A stretch of DNA of 11,000 bases from an uncultured Clostridia bacterium (GCA_946535685.1 CAMNDR010000010.1:1-11000); one strand, 5' to 3'. Shown: positions 1 through 6,494, numbered from the stretch's first letter. Numbers and translations are program-made. The notes: generated from the sequence alone by a model not told the origin.

Positions 1-210
1 AATCTCATCCAGGTATTTGAGGAGATGCAGGCGGCGGATCACAGCCGCTCCATCCTTATCATTTCCCATCAGGAGCGCATCCTGAACATCGCAGACGAGA
101 TCATCGTCCTGTCGGACGGCCGTGTCAAGGCACAGGGTTCCCGGGACGAGATCATGCCGCAGCTCAGCGGAGAGGATGCCGCTGTATCCGCATGCGAAAT
201 GCTGCAGTAA
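1..210 (+). CDS. sufC: SufC-like Fe-S assembly ABC ATPase (3' end only)
   Basis: This is the last 69 codons of an ABC-type ATPase, open from the window edge and ending in TAA at 208-210. Visible features are the segment after the Walker B region, the H-loop sequence ISHQ (about residues 21-24 of the fragment), and the typical end 'ADEIIVLSDGRVKAQGSRDE'. SufC proteins power the SUF iron-sulfur cluster scaffold in the cytoplasm. The fragment alone would fit many ABC ATPases. The SufC assignment rests on the SufB-like gene that starts 13 bases downstream with its own GGAGG ribosome binding site, a spacing expected within one operon. The Walker A, Q-loop and signature motifs lie outside the window and cannot be checked. 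Confidence 0.85.
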   Translation, partial: NLIQVFEEMQAADHSRSILIISHQERILNIADEIIVLSDGRVKAQGSRDEIMPQLSGEDAAVSACEMLQ

Positions 211-223
211 GGAGGTATTTGCA

Positions 224-1150
224 ATGATTCAGATGGATCCGATCCAGCTCAGACTGCTCAAGGAGGTTGCCGATCTGCATGATGTGCCGGAGGGCGCCTA
301 TAATTTCCGTGCGAACGGCGGACTTGCCGGCCGCAGAACGACCGAGCATATCGACATCACCACCAAGACCGATGTCTCCGGCATCGACATCCGCATCAAG
401 GACGGCACCGTGAACGAGAGCGTCCACATCCCGGTCGTGCTCAGCGAAAGCGGCATGAAGGAGACGGTCTACAATGACTTCTATATCGGCGAGAACTGCG
501 ATGTGCTGATCGTGGCCGGCTGCGGCATCGACAACTGCGGCAAGCAGGATGCGGAGCATGACGGCGTCCACCGGTTCTTTGTCGGCAAGGGCTCCAGGGT
601 GCGCTATGTGGAAAAGCACTACGGTTCCGGCGACGGCTCCGGCAAGCGCATCCTCAACCCCGTGACTGAGGTCTACATGGAGGAGGACTCCACCATGGAG
701 ATGGAAATGGTGCAGATCAAGGGCGTGGATTCCACCGAACGCACGACGCTTGCGGAGCTGAAAGCCGGCGCCAAGCTCGTTGTCCGGGAGCGCCTTATGA
801 CCCACGGCGAACAGCAGGCGCTCAGTATTTATAAGGTGTCCCTCAACGGCGAGGGCTCCAGCGCAGATGTCGTATCCCGTTCCGTGGCAAGAGATACGAG
901 CTATCAGAAGTTCGATGCCTGTATCATCGGCAATGCCGCCTGCCAGGGGCATACCGAGTGCGATTCCATCATCATGGACAGCGGCCGCATCTTAGCGGTG
1001 CCTTCGCTGGAAGCGAACCATGTGGATGCCGCCCTCGTGCATGAAGCCGCCATCGGCAAGATTGCCGGCGACCAGATCATCAAGCTCATGACCCTCGGCC
1101 TGACGGAGGCCGAAGCCGAGGAGCAGATCATCAACGGCTTCCTGAAATAA
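224..1150 (+). CDS. sufB: SufB/SufD-family Fe-S cluster scaffold protein (short SufB-like form)
   Basis: A 308-residue protein of the SufB/SufD beta-helix family, acting in the cytoplasm as the scaffold that assembles Fe-S clusters with SufC. The start at ATG 224 is chosen because GGAGG (211-215) lies 8 bases upstream; a longer frame opening at 122 would overlap sufC. The C-terminal core has the SufB-type residues: Cys246 in TECDSI and Glu274 in HEAAIGKI align by motif with the E. coli SufB Cys and Glu needed for cluster assembly, so it is SufB-like rather than SufD-like. It is far shorter than E. coli SufB (about 495 residues) because the N-terminal region is reduced. This matches the two-gene SufBC ('SMS') systems of clostridia and archaea. 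No cysteine desulfurase or sufU follows. No convincing terminator is seen after the stop. Confidence 0.9.
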   Translation: MIQMDPIQLRLLKEVADLHDVPEGAYNFRANGGLAGRRTTEHIDITTKTDVSGIDIRIKDGTVNESVHIPVVLSESGMKETVYNDFYIGENCDVLIVAGCGIDNCGKQDAEHDGVHRFFVGKGSRVRYVEKHYGSGDGSGKRILNPVTEVYMEEDSTMEMEMVQIKGVDSTERTTLAELKAGAKLVVRERLMTHGEQQALSIYKVSLNGEGSSADVVSRSVARDTSYQKFDACIIGNAACQGHTECDSIIMDSGRILAVPSLEANHVDAALVHEAAIGKIAGDQIIKLMTLGLTEAEAEEQIINGFLK

Positions 1151-1207
1151 CACCGCTCTCCTGACGAAACCCGAACATGGATTTCTGTGTTTCAGTGAAA
1201 AAAGAGC

Positions 1208-1236
1208 TTGACAAACCCCGCAGGATGTGCTATAAT
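1208..1236 (+). promoter_or_regulatory. Consensus sigma-A promoter of the T-box transcript
   Basis: A perfect TTGACA (1208-1213) and a perfect TATAAT (1231-1236) are separated by exactly 17 bases. Transcription should begin near 1242-1244, just before the T-box Stem I sequence GAAAGCATTGATGAGGA. It is a very strong promoter, as expected for a unit controlled mainly by attenuation in the leader. The 57 bases between the suf stop (1150) and this promoter show no clear terminator. Confidence 0.9.
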
Positions 1237-1240
1237 AGGT

Positions 1241-1489
1241 GAAAGCATTGATGAGGATGCTGCTAGGCACGGGGAGTTCCCCGCCTTGCAAAAGAGAGCG
1301 GCTGCCATAGGCTGAGAGCGGCTGCAGCAAAGGTGCTGTCCGGCAGATACCGCCTCTGAGCCTGCCCAATCCGCAGCGGCTGCCGCCGTTATCCGGCACA
1401 TGAGATGTACCCGCAGAGGGTGCATGAATTCGGGTGGAACCACGGTGAGAATCGTCCCGGAGCTATTTGAGGATAGCTCCGGGCTTTTT
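1241..1489 (+). ncRNA. T-box riboswitch leader, threonine specifier (ACC)
   Basis: This leader RNA senses uncharged tRNA and controls transcription read-through. The T-box core GGGTGGAACCACGG is at 1432-1445. The UGGA bulge (1435-1438) would pair with a tRNA ending in UCCA. A K-turn lies near the base of Stem I: GATGAGG (1250-1256) opposite CCTCTGAG (1353-1360). Directly before it, at 1349-1351, is ACC in the expected specifier context (XXX-R-CC...GAG), which reads tRNA-Thr(GGU). An AGAGAG bulge (1293-1298) and a distal stem formed by two GCGGCTGC copies (1298-1305 and 1318-1325) complete Stem I. Stem III is ATGTACCC/GGGTGCAT (1405-1412 and 1418-1425). CGGG (1431-1434) can pair with CCCG (1456-1459) as the antiterminator, excluding the terminator hairpin. 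A threonine specifier agrees with thrS downstream. The specifier was assigned by reading, not by covariance search. Confidence 0.9.
1456..1489 (+). terminator. T-box intrinsic (attenuator) terminator
   Basis: A perfect 11-bp stem, CCCGGAGCTAT (1456-1466) with ATAGCTCCGGG (1473-1483), has a 6-base loop and is followed by CTTTTTG. Its 5' arm overlaps the sequence needed for the T-box antiterminator, so uncharged tRNA-Thr binding should prevent it from forming. It lies 28 bases before the next start codon. Confidence 0.93.
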
Positions 1490-1516
1490 GTTTCCGTACA
1501 GAAGGAGGGTGATAGC

Positions 1517-1936
1517 ATGAAGCTGTATGTTACGCTTCATGAGACCAGCGAGCTGCAGACCGATCTGCCGCTTGAGGAGGCGGAAGAGCGTCTCCGGAAC
1601 GCTCTTGGCACGTACTTTTCCGGAGAAGCGCAGGAGGATGGCTTTCATCTGGAGCATGTGGACAGAAATCCCTTCCGTCCGCAGATCGCTGCCCGTCTCC
1701 GGGTCGAGGACAGCGGCACGCTCTGTGTGGCAGAGATGAAGCTCCACCAGGTCATGCTGATCTTTCTGTGTATCTGGTCGCTGGTCGTGGTCGCAGCCGC
1801 CGCCTGGAAAGGCTGGCTGCTGCTGGTGATGCTGCCCGTGTTCTGGGGCGCCGGGATCACCGCCTTTTCGATCGGCGTGCGGGATGCCAGGAATGCGCTT
1901 CTTGAGGTGCTCGATGCCGTGGAGATCATCGGCTGA
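1517..1936 (+). CDS. Small two-helix membrane protein under the Thr T-box, function unknown
   Basis: A 139-residue protein I do not recognise. The start at ATG 1517 follows GAAGGAGGGTGATAGC, a strong ribosome binding site; an in-frame extension back to 1400 would only translate the T-box. Residues 1-85 are polar and soluble-looking, with acidic stretches (LPLEEAEERLRNAL; EAQEDGF). Two hydrophobic segments follow, about residues 78-96 and 100-119, separated by a Lys-Gly turn (AAWKGWLL), which suggests a hairpin in the membrane with the N-terminal domain on one side. The C-terminus is a short amphipathic tail. It is the first gene after a threonine-specific T-box and lies 186 bases before thrS, so it should rise when charged tRNA-Thr is scarce. 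No enzyme or transporter motif is visible; a transport function would be a guess. Confidence 0.8.
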   Translation: MKLYVTLHETSELQTDLPLEEAEERLRNALGTYFSGEAQEDGFHLEHVDRNPFRPQIAARLRVEDSGTLCVAEMKLHQVMLIFLCIWSLVVVAAAAWKGWLLLVMLPVFWGAGITAFSIGVRDARNALLEVLDAVEIIG

Positions 1937-1957
1937 CAGCGCCCTGTTGTTAGGAAA

Positions 1958-2009
1958 GTGCTGGTTGATTCATAGATCAGCGCAGGGGGCGAAGAACCTG
2001 CGTCAGCAC
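1958..2009 (+). other. Possible three-way-junction RNA between the membrane-protein gene and thrS
   Basis: The RNA can fold into a closed cloverleaf-like unit. P1 is GTGCTG (1958-1963) with CAGCAC (2004-2009). Inside it are GTTGAT/ATCAGC (1964-1969 with 1976-1981, loop TCATAG) and GCAGG/CCTGC (1982-1986 with 1997-2001, 10-base loop). Only two bases remain unpaired at the junction. There is no U-tract, so it is not an intrinsic terminator. It matches no riboswitch class I know. Folding by eye only. Confidence 0.4.
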
Positions 2010-2024
2010 CAGAAAAAAGACTTT

Positions 2025-2055
2025 ATCAAGCCATTGATAACATCAACAGCTTGAT
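2025..2055 (+). other. Symmetrical hairpin in the thrS leader
   Basis: ATCAAGC (2025-2031) pairs perfectly with GCTTGAT (2049-2055). Inside, TTGAT (2034-2038) pairs with ATCAA (2042-2046) around a 3-base loop, with a symmetrical CA/CA internal loop. No run of T follows, so it does not look like a terminator. It may be a processing, stability or protein-binding element of the thrS message. Confidence 0.45.
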
Positions 2056-2083
2056 GAGAAAATAGTATCAGAAAACCATAATC

Positions 2084-2098
2084 ACGGGGATCCCCCGT
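2084..2098 (+). other. Short G/C hairpin just upstream of the thrS ribosome binding site
   Basis: ACGGGG (2084-2089) pairs with CCCCGT (2093-2098) around ATC and is followed by AAAAACTGAAAGG. It sits 9 bases before the AAAGGAAG ribosome binding site (2107-2114). It could stabilise the 5' end of a processed thrS message or position ribosomes; its role is not shown by the sequence. Confidence 0.45.
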
Positions 2099-2122
2099 AA
2101 AAACTGAAAGGAAGATAGTCAT

Positions 2123-4069
2123 ATGCTGCAATTAACACTCAAGGACGGCTCCATCCGTGAAGCCGAGGAAAACATCTCCGCTGCCGAGGTCATCAAGAGC
2201 ATCGGCATGGGCCTGTACAAGGCTGCCTGCTGCGTGAAGATCAACGGCGAGGTCTGTGATCTGCGCACAGTTCTGACGGAAAACTGCACCTTCGAGGTGC
2301 TGACCTTCGATGATCCGGACGGCAAAAAGACCTTCTGGCACACGGCATCCCATGTGCTGGCGCAGGCTGTCAAGCGCCTGTACCCGAACACCAAGCTGGC
2401 CATCGGCCCGGCGATCGACGGCGGCTTCTACTATGATTTTGATGTAGAGCATCCGTTCACCCCCGAAGAGCTGGCCAAGATCGAGGCCGAGATGAAGAAG
2501 ATCGTCAAGGAAAAGCTCCCGATCGAGCAGTTCTGTCTCCAGCCGGATGAGGCACTCGCCAAGCTCAGGGAGATGGGTGAGCCCTACAAGGTCGAGCTCT
2601 GCGAGGAGCATGCCGGCAAGGGTGAGCCGATCAGCTTCTACAAGCAGGGCGAATTCACCGATCTCTGCGCCGGCCCGCACCTGATGACCACCGAGCCTGT
2701 CAAGGCATTCAAGCTCCTGTCCTGCACGGGCGCTTACTGGAGAGGCAGCGAGAAGAACAAGATGCTCTCCCGCGTCTATGGCACGGCTTTCCCGAAGGCA
2801 GCCCAGCTCGATGAGGAGCTGCAGCGCCGTGAGGATGCCGCCAAGCGTGACCACAACAAGCTCGGCCGTGAGCTGGAATTCTTCACCACCGTGGATTATG
2901 TCGGCCAGGGACTTCCCATCCTGCTCCCGAAGGGTGCAAGGGTCGTGCAGCTTCTCCAGCGCTGGGTCGAGGACTATGAGGAGGCACACGGCTGCATCCT
3001 GACCAAGACGCCGCTGATGGCAAAGCGTGACCTGTTCAAGATCTCCGGTCACTGGGATCACTACCGTGACGGCATGTTCATCATCGGCGATGCCGACGAC
3101 GAGACAAAGGAATGCTTTGCGATGCGTCCGATGACCTGCCCGTTCCAGTATCAGGTGTTCCTGAACAAGCAGCGCTCCTATCGTGACCTGCCGATGCGCC
3201 TGACCGAGACCTCCACGCTGTTCCGCAACGAGGATTCCGGCGAGATGCACGGCCTGATCCGTGTGCGTCAGTTCACCATTTCCGAGGGCCACTATATCAT
3301 CACCCCGGATCAGCTTGAGGAGGAATTCAAGGGCTGTCTGGAATTTGTCAAGTACTTCCTCGGTACCATCGGCCTGCTTGATTCCTGCACGTACCGCTTC
3401 TCGCAGTGGGATCCGGCCAACCCGAAGAACAAGTACGAGGGAACCGCAGAACAGTGGGATGCCGCACAGGGTGCGATGGGCAGGATCCTCGACAAGCTCG
3501 GTCTGGAATATGAGATCGGCATTGACGAGGCGGCATTCTACGGCCCGAAGCTCGACATCCAGTACAAGAACGTCTACGGCAAGGAGGACACCCTCGTTAC
3601 CATCCAGATCGACATGATGCTGGCTGCAAAGTTCGGCATGGAATACATCGACAAGGACGGCCAGAAGAAGATGCCGTACATCATCCACAGAACCTCTCTC
3701 GGCTGCTTCGAGCGGACGCTCGCCTATATGATCGAGCACTTTGCCGGCGCACTTCCGCTGTGGGTATCGCCGGAGCAGGTGAAGATCATCCCGATCGCAG
3801 ACCGTCATCTCGACTGGGCGTATGAGGTGCAGAAGGCGCTGCGTGCCAAGGGGATCCGTGTGGAGATCGACGACCGCAACGAGAAGGTCGGCAAGAAGAT
3901 CCGTGAGGCAACTCTGGAAAAGATCCCCTACATGCTCACCATCGGTGACAATGAGGTAGAGGGCAAGACTGTTTCCGTCCGCACGAGAAAGGGCGAGGAT
4001 CAGGGTGTCATGAGCCTCGATGACCTGCTCGCCAAGCTCCTCGAGGAGATCGAGACCAAGGCGAAGTGA
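2123..4069 (+). CDS. thrS: Threonine-tRNA ligase (ThrRS)
   Basis: A complete 648-residue ThrRS, which charges tRNA-Thr with threonine in the cytoplasm. Domains in order are the TGS domain (about 1-62), the editing domain (about 65-230) with HTASH (His73, His77) and CAGPH (Cys182, His186), the class II catalytic core (about 250-545), and the anticodon-binding domain (about 550-648). Likely zinc ligands are Cys339 (RPMTCPF), His390 (SEGHY) and His522 (IHRTS). Motif 2 is LFRNEDSGEMHGLIRVRQF (367-385) and motif 3 is LGCFER (526-531). Length is normal. The common CPGH form of the first zinc motif is CPFQ here, a variant I recall from clostridial enzymes. The start follows AAAGGAAG. No clear promoter is seen in the 186 bases upstream, so expression probably depends on the T-box promoter at 1208. 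The stop overlaps a G/C-rich palindrome. Confidence 0.97.
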   Translation: MLQLTLKDGSIREAEENISAAEVIKSIGMGLYKAACCVKINGEVCDLRTVLTENCTFEVLTFDDPDGKKTFWHTASHVLAQAVKRLYPNTKLAIGPAIDGGFYYDFDVEHPFTPEELAKIEAEMKKIVKEKLPIEQFCLQPDEALAKLREMGEPYKVELCEEHAGKGEPISFYKQGEFTDLCAGPHLMTTEPVKAFKLLSCTGAYWRGSEKNKMLSRVYGTAFPKAAQLDEELQRREDAAKRDHNKLGRELEFFTTVDYVGQGLPILLPKGARVVQLLQRWVEDYEEAHGCILTKTPLMAKRDLFKISGHWDHYRDGMFIIGDADDETKECFAMRPMTCPFQYQVFLNKQRSYRDLPMRLTETSTLFRNEDSGEMHGLIRVRQFTISEGHYIITPDQLEEEFKGCLEFVKYFLGTIGLLDSCTYRFSQWDPANPKNKYEGTAEQWDAAQGAMGRILDKLGLEYEIGIDEAAFYGPKLDIQYKNVYGKEDTLVTIQIDMMLAAKFGMEYIDKDGQKKMPYIIHRTSLGCFERTLAYMIEHFAGALPLWVSPEQVKIIPIADRHLDWAYEVQKALRAKGIRVEIDDRNEKVGKKIREATLEKIPYMLTIGDNEVEGKTVSVRTRKGEDQGVMSLDDLLAKLLEEIETKAK

Positions 4070-4126
4070 TGGGGGCGCTGCCCCCATACCCCCCGGCAGG
4101 ACTATGCGGCCCTGCACCCGCAGATT
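4069..4126 (+). repeat. G/C-rich palindromic repeat-like element after thrS
   Basis: Starting at the last base of the thrS stop, ATGGGGGC (4069-4076) pairs with GCCCCCAT (4080-4087) around GCT. Then come a run of C and a second hairpin, GCAGG (4096-4100) with CCTGC (about 4111-4115). No U-tract follows on either strand, so it is not a standard terminator. From memory, similar 'GGGGGCGCTGCCCCC...CCCCGGCAGG' strings recur between genes in many Clostridia, which suggests a dispersed REP-like element. Only one copy is present here, so the repeat nature is inference. Confidence 0.45.
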
Positions 4127-4152
4127 TAAGCTATGATAGAAGGATTTTTAAA

Positions 4153-6306
4153 ATGCACATAAAAAAGATGCTTGCTGCCCTGACAGCGGCGGCACTCATT
4201 GGCTCTAACAGCATGCTCAGCCATCCGACAATCACTGCGCCAGCGCATATTTTTGCGCTGGCCGAGGATGAACAGGAAGAAGTGACCGTCGGTGATCTGA
4301 TCTTCCTAAAATACGAGGATCACGCTGAGGTCGTGTATTGTGCAGATGATGCAGCCGAGGTTGTCATCCCGGCAGAGGCGGACGGCCTGCCGGTGACAAG
4401 AATCGGAGATTTCGCTTTTCAATCTGCATCTGTCACCTCTGTTACCATCCCGGACAGCATAACGAGCATCGGAGATGGCGCTTTCTGTGCCTGTTTTTCT
4501 CTTACCGACATTGTCATTCCGGACAGTGTGACAAGTATCGGATCTTATCTTTTCACTGACTGCACAGCTCTCACCTCTGTCACGCTTCCGAATGGTGTGA
4601 CGAGTATCGGAGATCAAGCTTTCCAAGGCTGCACAGCTCTCACCGCCGTCACCATCCCGGACGGTGTGACGAGTATCGGAGATCAAGCTTTCCGAGGCTG
4701 CACAGCTCTCACCGCCGTCACCATCCCGGACGGCGTGACGAGTATCGGAGAATATGCTTTCGCTGACTGCACATCCCTCACCGACGTTACCATTCCGGAC
4801 AGTGTGACAAGTATCGGCGCAGCGGCATTTGGAAAGTCCATAATCGGTGAAACGCCATGGCTTGCTGCACAGCGGGAGAAGGATCCGCTTGTCATCATCA
4901 ATGGCATTCTGATTGACGGAACAGACTGCAAGGATACTATGGTTGTGATCCCGGACGGCGTGACAAGCATTGGCGAAAATGCTTTCTATCTCTGCTATTC
5001 CCTCACTGCTGTCGTCATCCCGGATCGTGTAACAAGCATCGGAGAGGGAGCCTTCAGCGGCTTCAGTGAGCAGGCAGAGATCTGGGGAAAGCCTGGATCT
5101 GCTGCAGAATCCTTTGCGCTATCCAATCACAAATCCTTCCACAGTATTGATGATCCGGAAATTTACTCCGGAATGATTTTCAGACACCGTGCGCAGCAGG
5201 AGATCATCGACTATATGAAGCAGCATCCTGTTGCATTGGAAAATGTGTCCTATGCGACGGAGCCGGATCTGAATGCGCCCTATGCGCCGGGAAAGCTGGA
5301 CAGTGCCACAGAACAGAGTGCGCTGAATATGCTCAATACCTTCCGGTTTATTGCCGGACTCGATGAGGCGGCGCTTTCAGAGGAATACAGCCGTGAAGCA
5401 CAGGGAGCTTCGCTTCTCTGCGCTGTGAGCAGCAAATGCTCACATACGCTTGGACAGCCATCGGACATGTCTGACGAGTTGTATGAGGTATGCTCCAGAG
5501 GAAGTCACCGCAGTAATCTTGGCGAGGGACATTCCTCGCCGGCTGCTTCGGTTCTCGGTTATATGGAGGATACCAGTCCTCTGGAAAACATCCAATCTGT
5601 CGGCCACCGCCGCTGGTGCCTGAATCCTCAGATGGAGAAGACAGGTTTTGGCTATGTGGAAAATATGACGGCAATGTATGCGTTTGATCGGACGCATCCG
5701 CTGGATACGTTTGGTGTCTGCTGGCCGGCAGAGAACACACCAGTGGAGCTGGCGCCGAGCGTGTGGAGCTTTACTGCCGGTGTTGAGATTGATGAAAACG
5801 CAGATGTTCAGGTGACATTAACGAGAGAAAATGACGGAAAGCAGTGGCATTTCAGCAAAACAGGATCAGACGGGGACTTTTATATCGACAATCAGAGCAC
5901 TGGTCAGCCGGGATGTATTATTTTCCGTCCCGACGATGTAGGCGGTTATCGGGCAGGAGATGTTTTTACGGTCTCCATCACCGGTACGAAACAGTCTCCG
6001 AGCTACACTGTCCATTTCTTTAAGACCGGATTTCCGGAGATGGCTTTCGCTGCAGAAGGGCAGCTTGGCGATGTGAACGGTGACGGAGCAATCAACGCCT
6101 CCGATGCCGCCGTCATTCTGATCGCCGCCGCAAAGCTCGGTGCGGCCGATGAAAGCGGCCTGACCGCAGCGCAGGAGGCTGCCGCCGACATCAACAGCGA
6201 CCAGCGCATCAATGCCTCCGATGCAGCAATCATCCTGCAGTACGCCGCCACTGTCGGCGCCGGCAGCACGGACACGCTTGCGGAATACCTCTCCAAGCGC
6301 AAATAA
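4153..6306 (+). CDS. Secreted LRR (BspA-like) - CAP domain - dockerin protein
   Basis: A 717-residue secreted protein. ATG 4153 is chosen because AGAAGGA lies 8 bases upstream and a signal peptide begins there (basic MHIKK, hydrophobic core, cleavage probably near residues 35-38, FALAED). An in-frame GTG at 4066 would add 29 residues encoded by the palindrome. Residues 68-305 are BspA-type leucine-rich repeats (VTIPDSVTSIGxxAFxxC, period 23), broken by a TPW...NGILIDG segment (234-256). Residues 385-525 form a CAP/SCP-like domain with His431, His460 and the block VGHRRWCLNPQMEKTGFG (483-500). A beta-rich region follows (530-625). The end is a dockerin (638-702) with two Ca-binding loops: Asp640/Asn642/Asp644/Asp651 and Asp679/Asn681/Asp683/Asp690. 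The dockerin implies docking to a cellulosome scaffold. What the CAP domain does there is not known. The codons are less biased than in the GH9 gene, apart from the GC-rich dockerin end. Confidence 0.9.
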   Translation: MHIKKMLAALTAAALIGSNSMLSHPTITAPAHIFALAEDEQEEVTVGDLIFLKYEDHAEVVYCADDAAEVVIPAEADGLPVTRIGDFAFQSASVTSVTIPDSITSIGDGAFCACFSLTDIVIPDSVTSIGSYLFTDCTALTSVTLPNGVTSIGDQAFQGCTALTAVTIPDGVTSIGDQAFRGCTALTAVTIPDGVTSIGEYAFADCTSLTDVTIPDSVTSIGAAAFGKSIIGETPWLAAQREKDPLVIINGILIDGTDCKDTMVVIPDGVTSIGENAFYLCYSLTAVVIPDRVTSIGEGAFSGFSEQAEIWGKPGSAAESFALSNHKSFHSIDDPEIYSGMIFRHRAQQEIIDYMKQHPVALENVSYATEPDLNAPYAPGKLDSATEQSALNMLNTFRFIAGLDEAALSEEYSREAQGASLLCAVSSKCSHTLGQPSDMSDELYEVCSRGSHRSNLGEGHSSPAASVLGYMEDTSPLENIQSVGHRRWCLNPQMEKTGFGYVENMTAMYAFDRTHPLDTFGVCWPAENTPVELAPSVWSFTAGVEIDENADVQVTLTRENDGKQWHFSKTGSDGDFYIDNQSTGQPGCIIFRPDDVGGYRAGDVFTVSITGTKQSPSYTVHFFKTGFPEMAFAAEGQLGDVNGDGAINASDAAVILIAAAKLGAADESGLTAAQEAAADINSDQRINASDAAIILQYAATVGAGSTDTLAEYLSKRK
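4594..4731 (+). repeat. Near-identical 69-bp tandem repeat within the LRR region
   Basis: Two adjacent 69-bp units (4594-4662 and 4663-4731) each encode one 23-residue LRR. Read by eye they differ at one base only: CAA versus CGA in the AFQGC/AFRGC codon. The next unit, from 4732, begins identically but for one base, then diverges. The other LRR units in the gene are much more different, which points to a recent unit duplication or gene conversion. Confidence 0.9.
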
Positions 6307-6315
6307 ACGTCTTTT

Positions 6316-6347
6316 CCACCCTGTGCTGTGCATGGGGTGGGATTTTT
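6316..6347 (+). terminator. Intrinsic terminator after the LRR-CAP-dockerin gene
   Basis: CCACCC (6316-6321) pairs with GGGTGG (6335-6340), followed by GATTTTT. It begins 10 bases after the TAA stop. The stem is short with a 13-base loop, so strength is uncertain. A longer alternative hairpin, GTGCATGGG (6328-6336) with CCCATGCGC (6351-6359), uses the same 3' arm and would exclude it. Confidence 0.65.
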
Positions 6348-6391
6348 CTGCCCATGCGCCCGCAAAAAGTCCACTATAATGTCGCAAATTG

Positions 6392-6412
6392 CACAATAAC
6401 ATACATATTGTG
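6392..6412. promoter_or_regulatory. Distal palindromic operator candidate upstream of the GH9 gene
   Basis: A perfect inverted repeat, CACAATA (6392-6398), 7-base spacer, TATTGTG (6406-6412). Its left flank TTG matches the flank of the second site at 6474-6494, which has the same half-site type and the same spacer length. Its centre is 82 bp upstream of the centre of that site. It probably binds a dimeric regulator of the GH9 gene; the regulator family is unknown. Confidence 0.6.
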
Positions 6413-6473
6413 AATTTAGTCAAAAGTGTAACATATTCCCTAAAAATTTTCATAATTTCAGAAGTGTTTTTTG

Positions 6474-6494
6474 CACAAAACTATTGATTTTGTG
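6474..6494. promoter_or_regulatory. Proximal palindromic operator candidate overlapping the GH9 promoter -35 box
   Basis: A perfect inverted repeat, CACAAAA (6474-6480), 7-base spacer, TTTTGTG (6488-6494). It covers the -35 hexamer TTGATT (6484-6489), so a bound protein would be expected to block RNA polymerase. A second dyad, AAAACTAT (6477-6484) with ATAGTTTT (6497-6504), overlaps it. The two 21-bp sites share the pattern TTGCACAAWA-N7-TWTTGTGA. Confidence 0.65.

Noticed and set aside
122..223. N-terminal extension of the SufB-like gene from an ATG at 122
   Set aside because: It overlaps sufC in another frame, lacks a ribosome binding site, and its peptide is unlike the family. ATG 224 has GGAGG upstream.
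1161..1195. Terminator for the suf genes (GAAAC/GTTTC stem)
   Set aside because: Only about five pairs and no T-run follow; too weak to call.
1400..1516. N-terminal extension of the small membrane protein into the T-box
   Set aside because: It would translate the T-box core and terminator. ATG 1517 has a strong ribosome binding site.
2034..2068. TTGATA ... TAGTAT as a thrS promoter
   Set aside because: The spacer is 23 bases, too long, and the TTGATA is part of a perfect hairpin.
2132..4117. Long open frame on the minus strand opposite thrS
   Set aside because: It is an antisense shadow of biased codons in a certain gene, with no ribosome binding site or recognisable protein family.
4132..4137. 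TATGAT as a -10 box for the LRR-CAP gene
   Set aside because: No -35 at 16-18 bases, and transcription would start at the ribosome binding site, leaving almost no leader.
4066..4152. GTG/ATG start at 4066-4071 for the LRR-CAP-dockerin gene
   Set aside because: The added residues come from the G/C palindrome and precede a normal signal peptide that starts at 4153 behind AGAAGGA.
6375..6380. Perfect TATAAT as a second promoter before the GH9 gene
   Set aside because: No -35-like sequence lies at 15-19 bases upstream and there is no extended TG motif. The promoter at 6484-6512 is far better.
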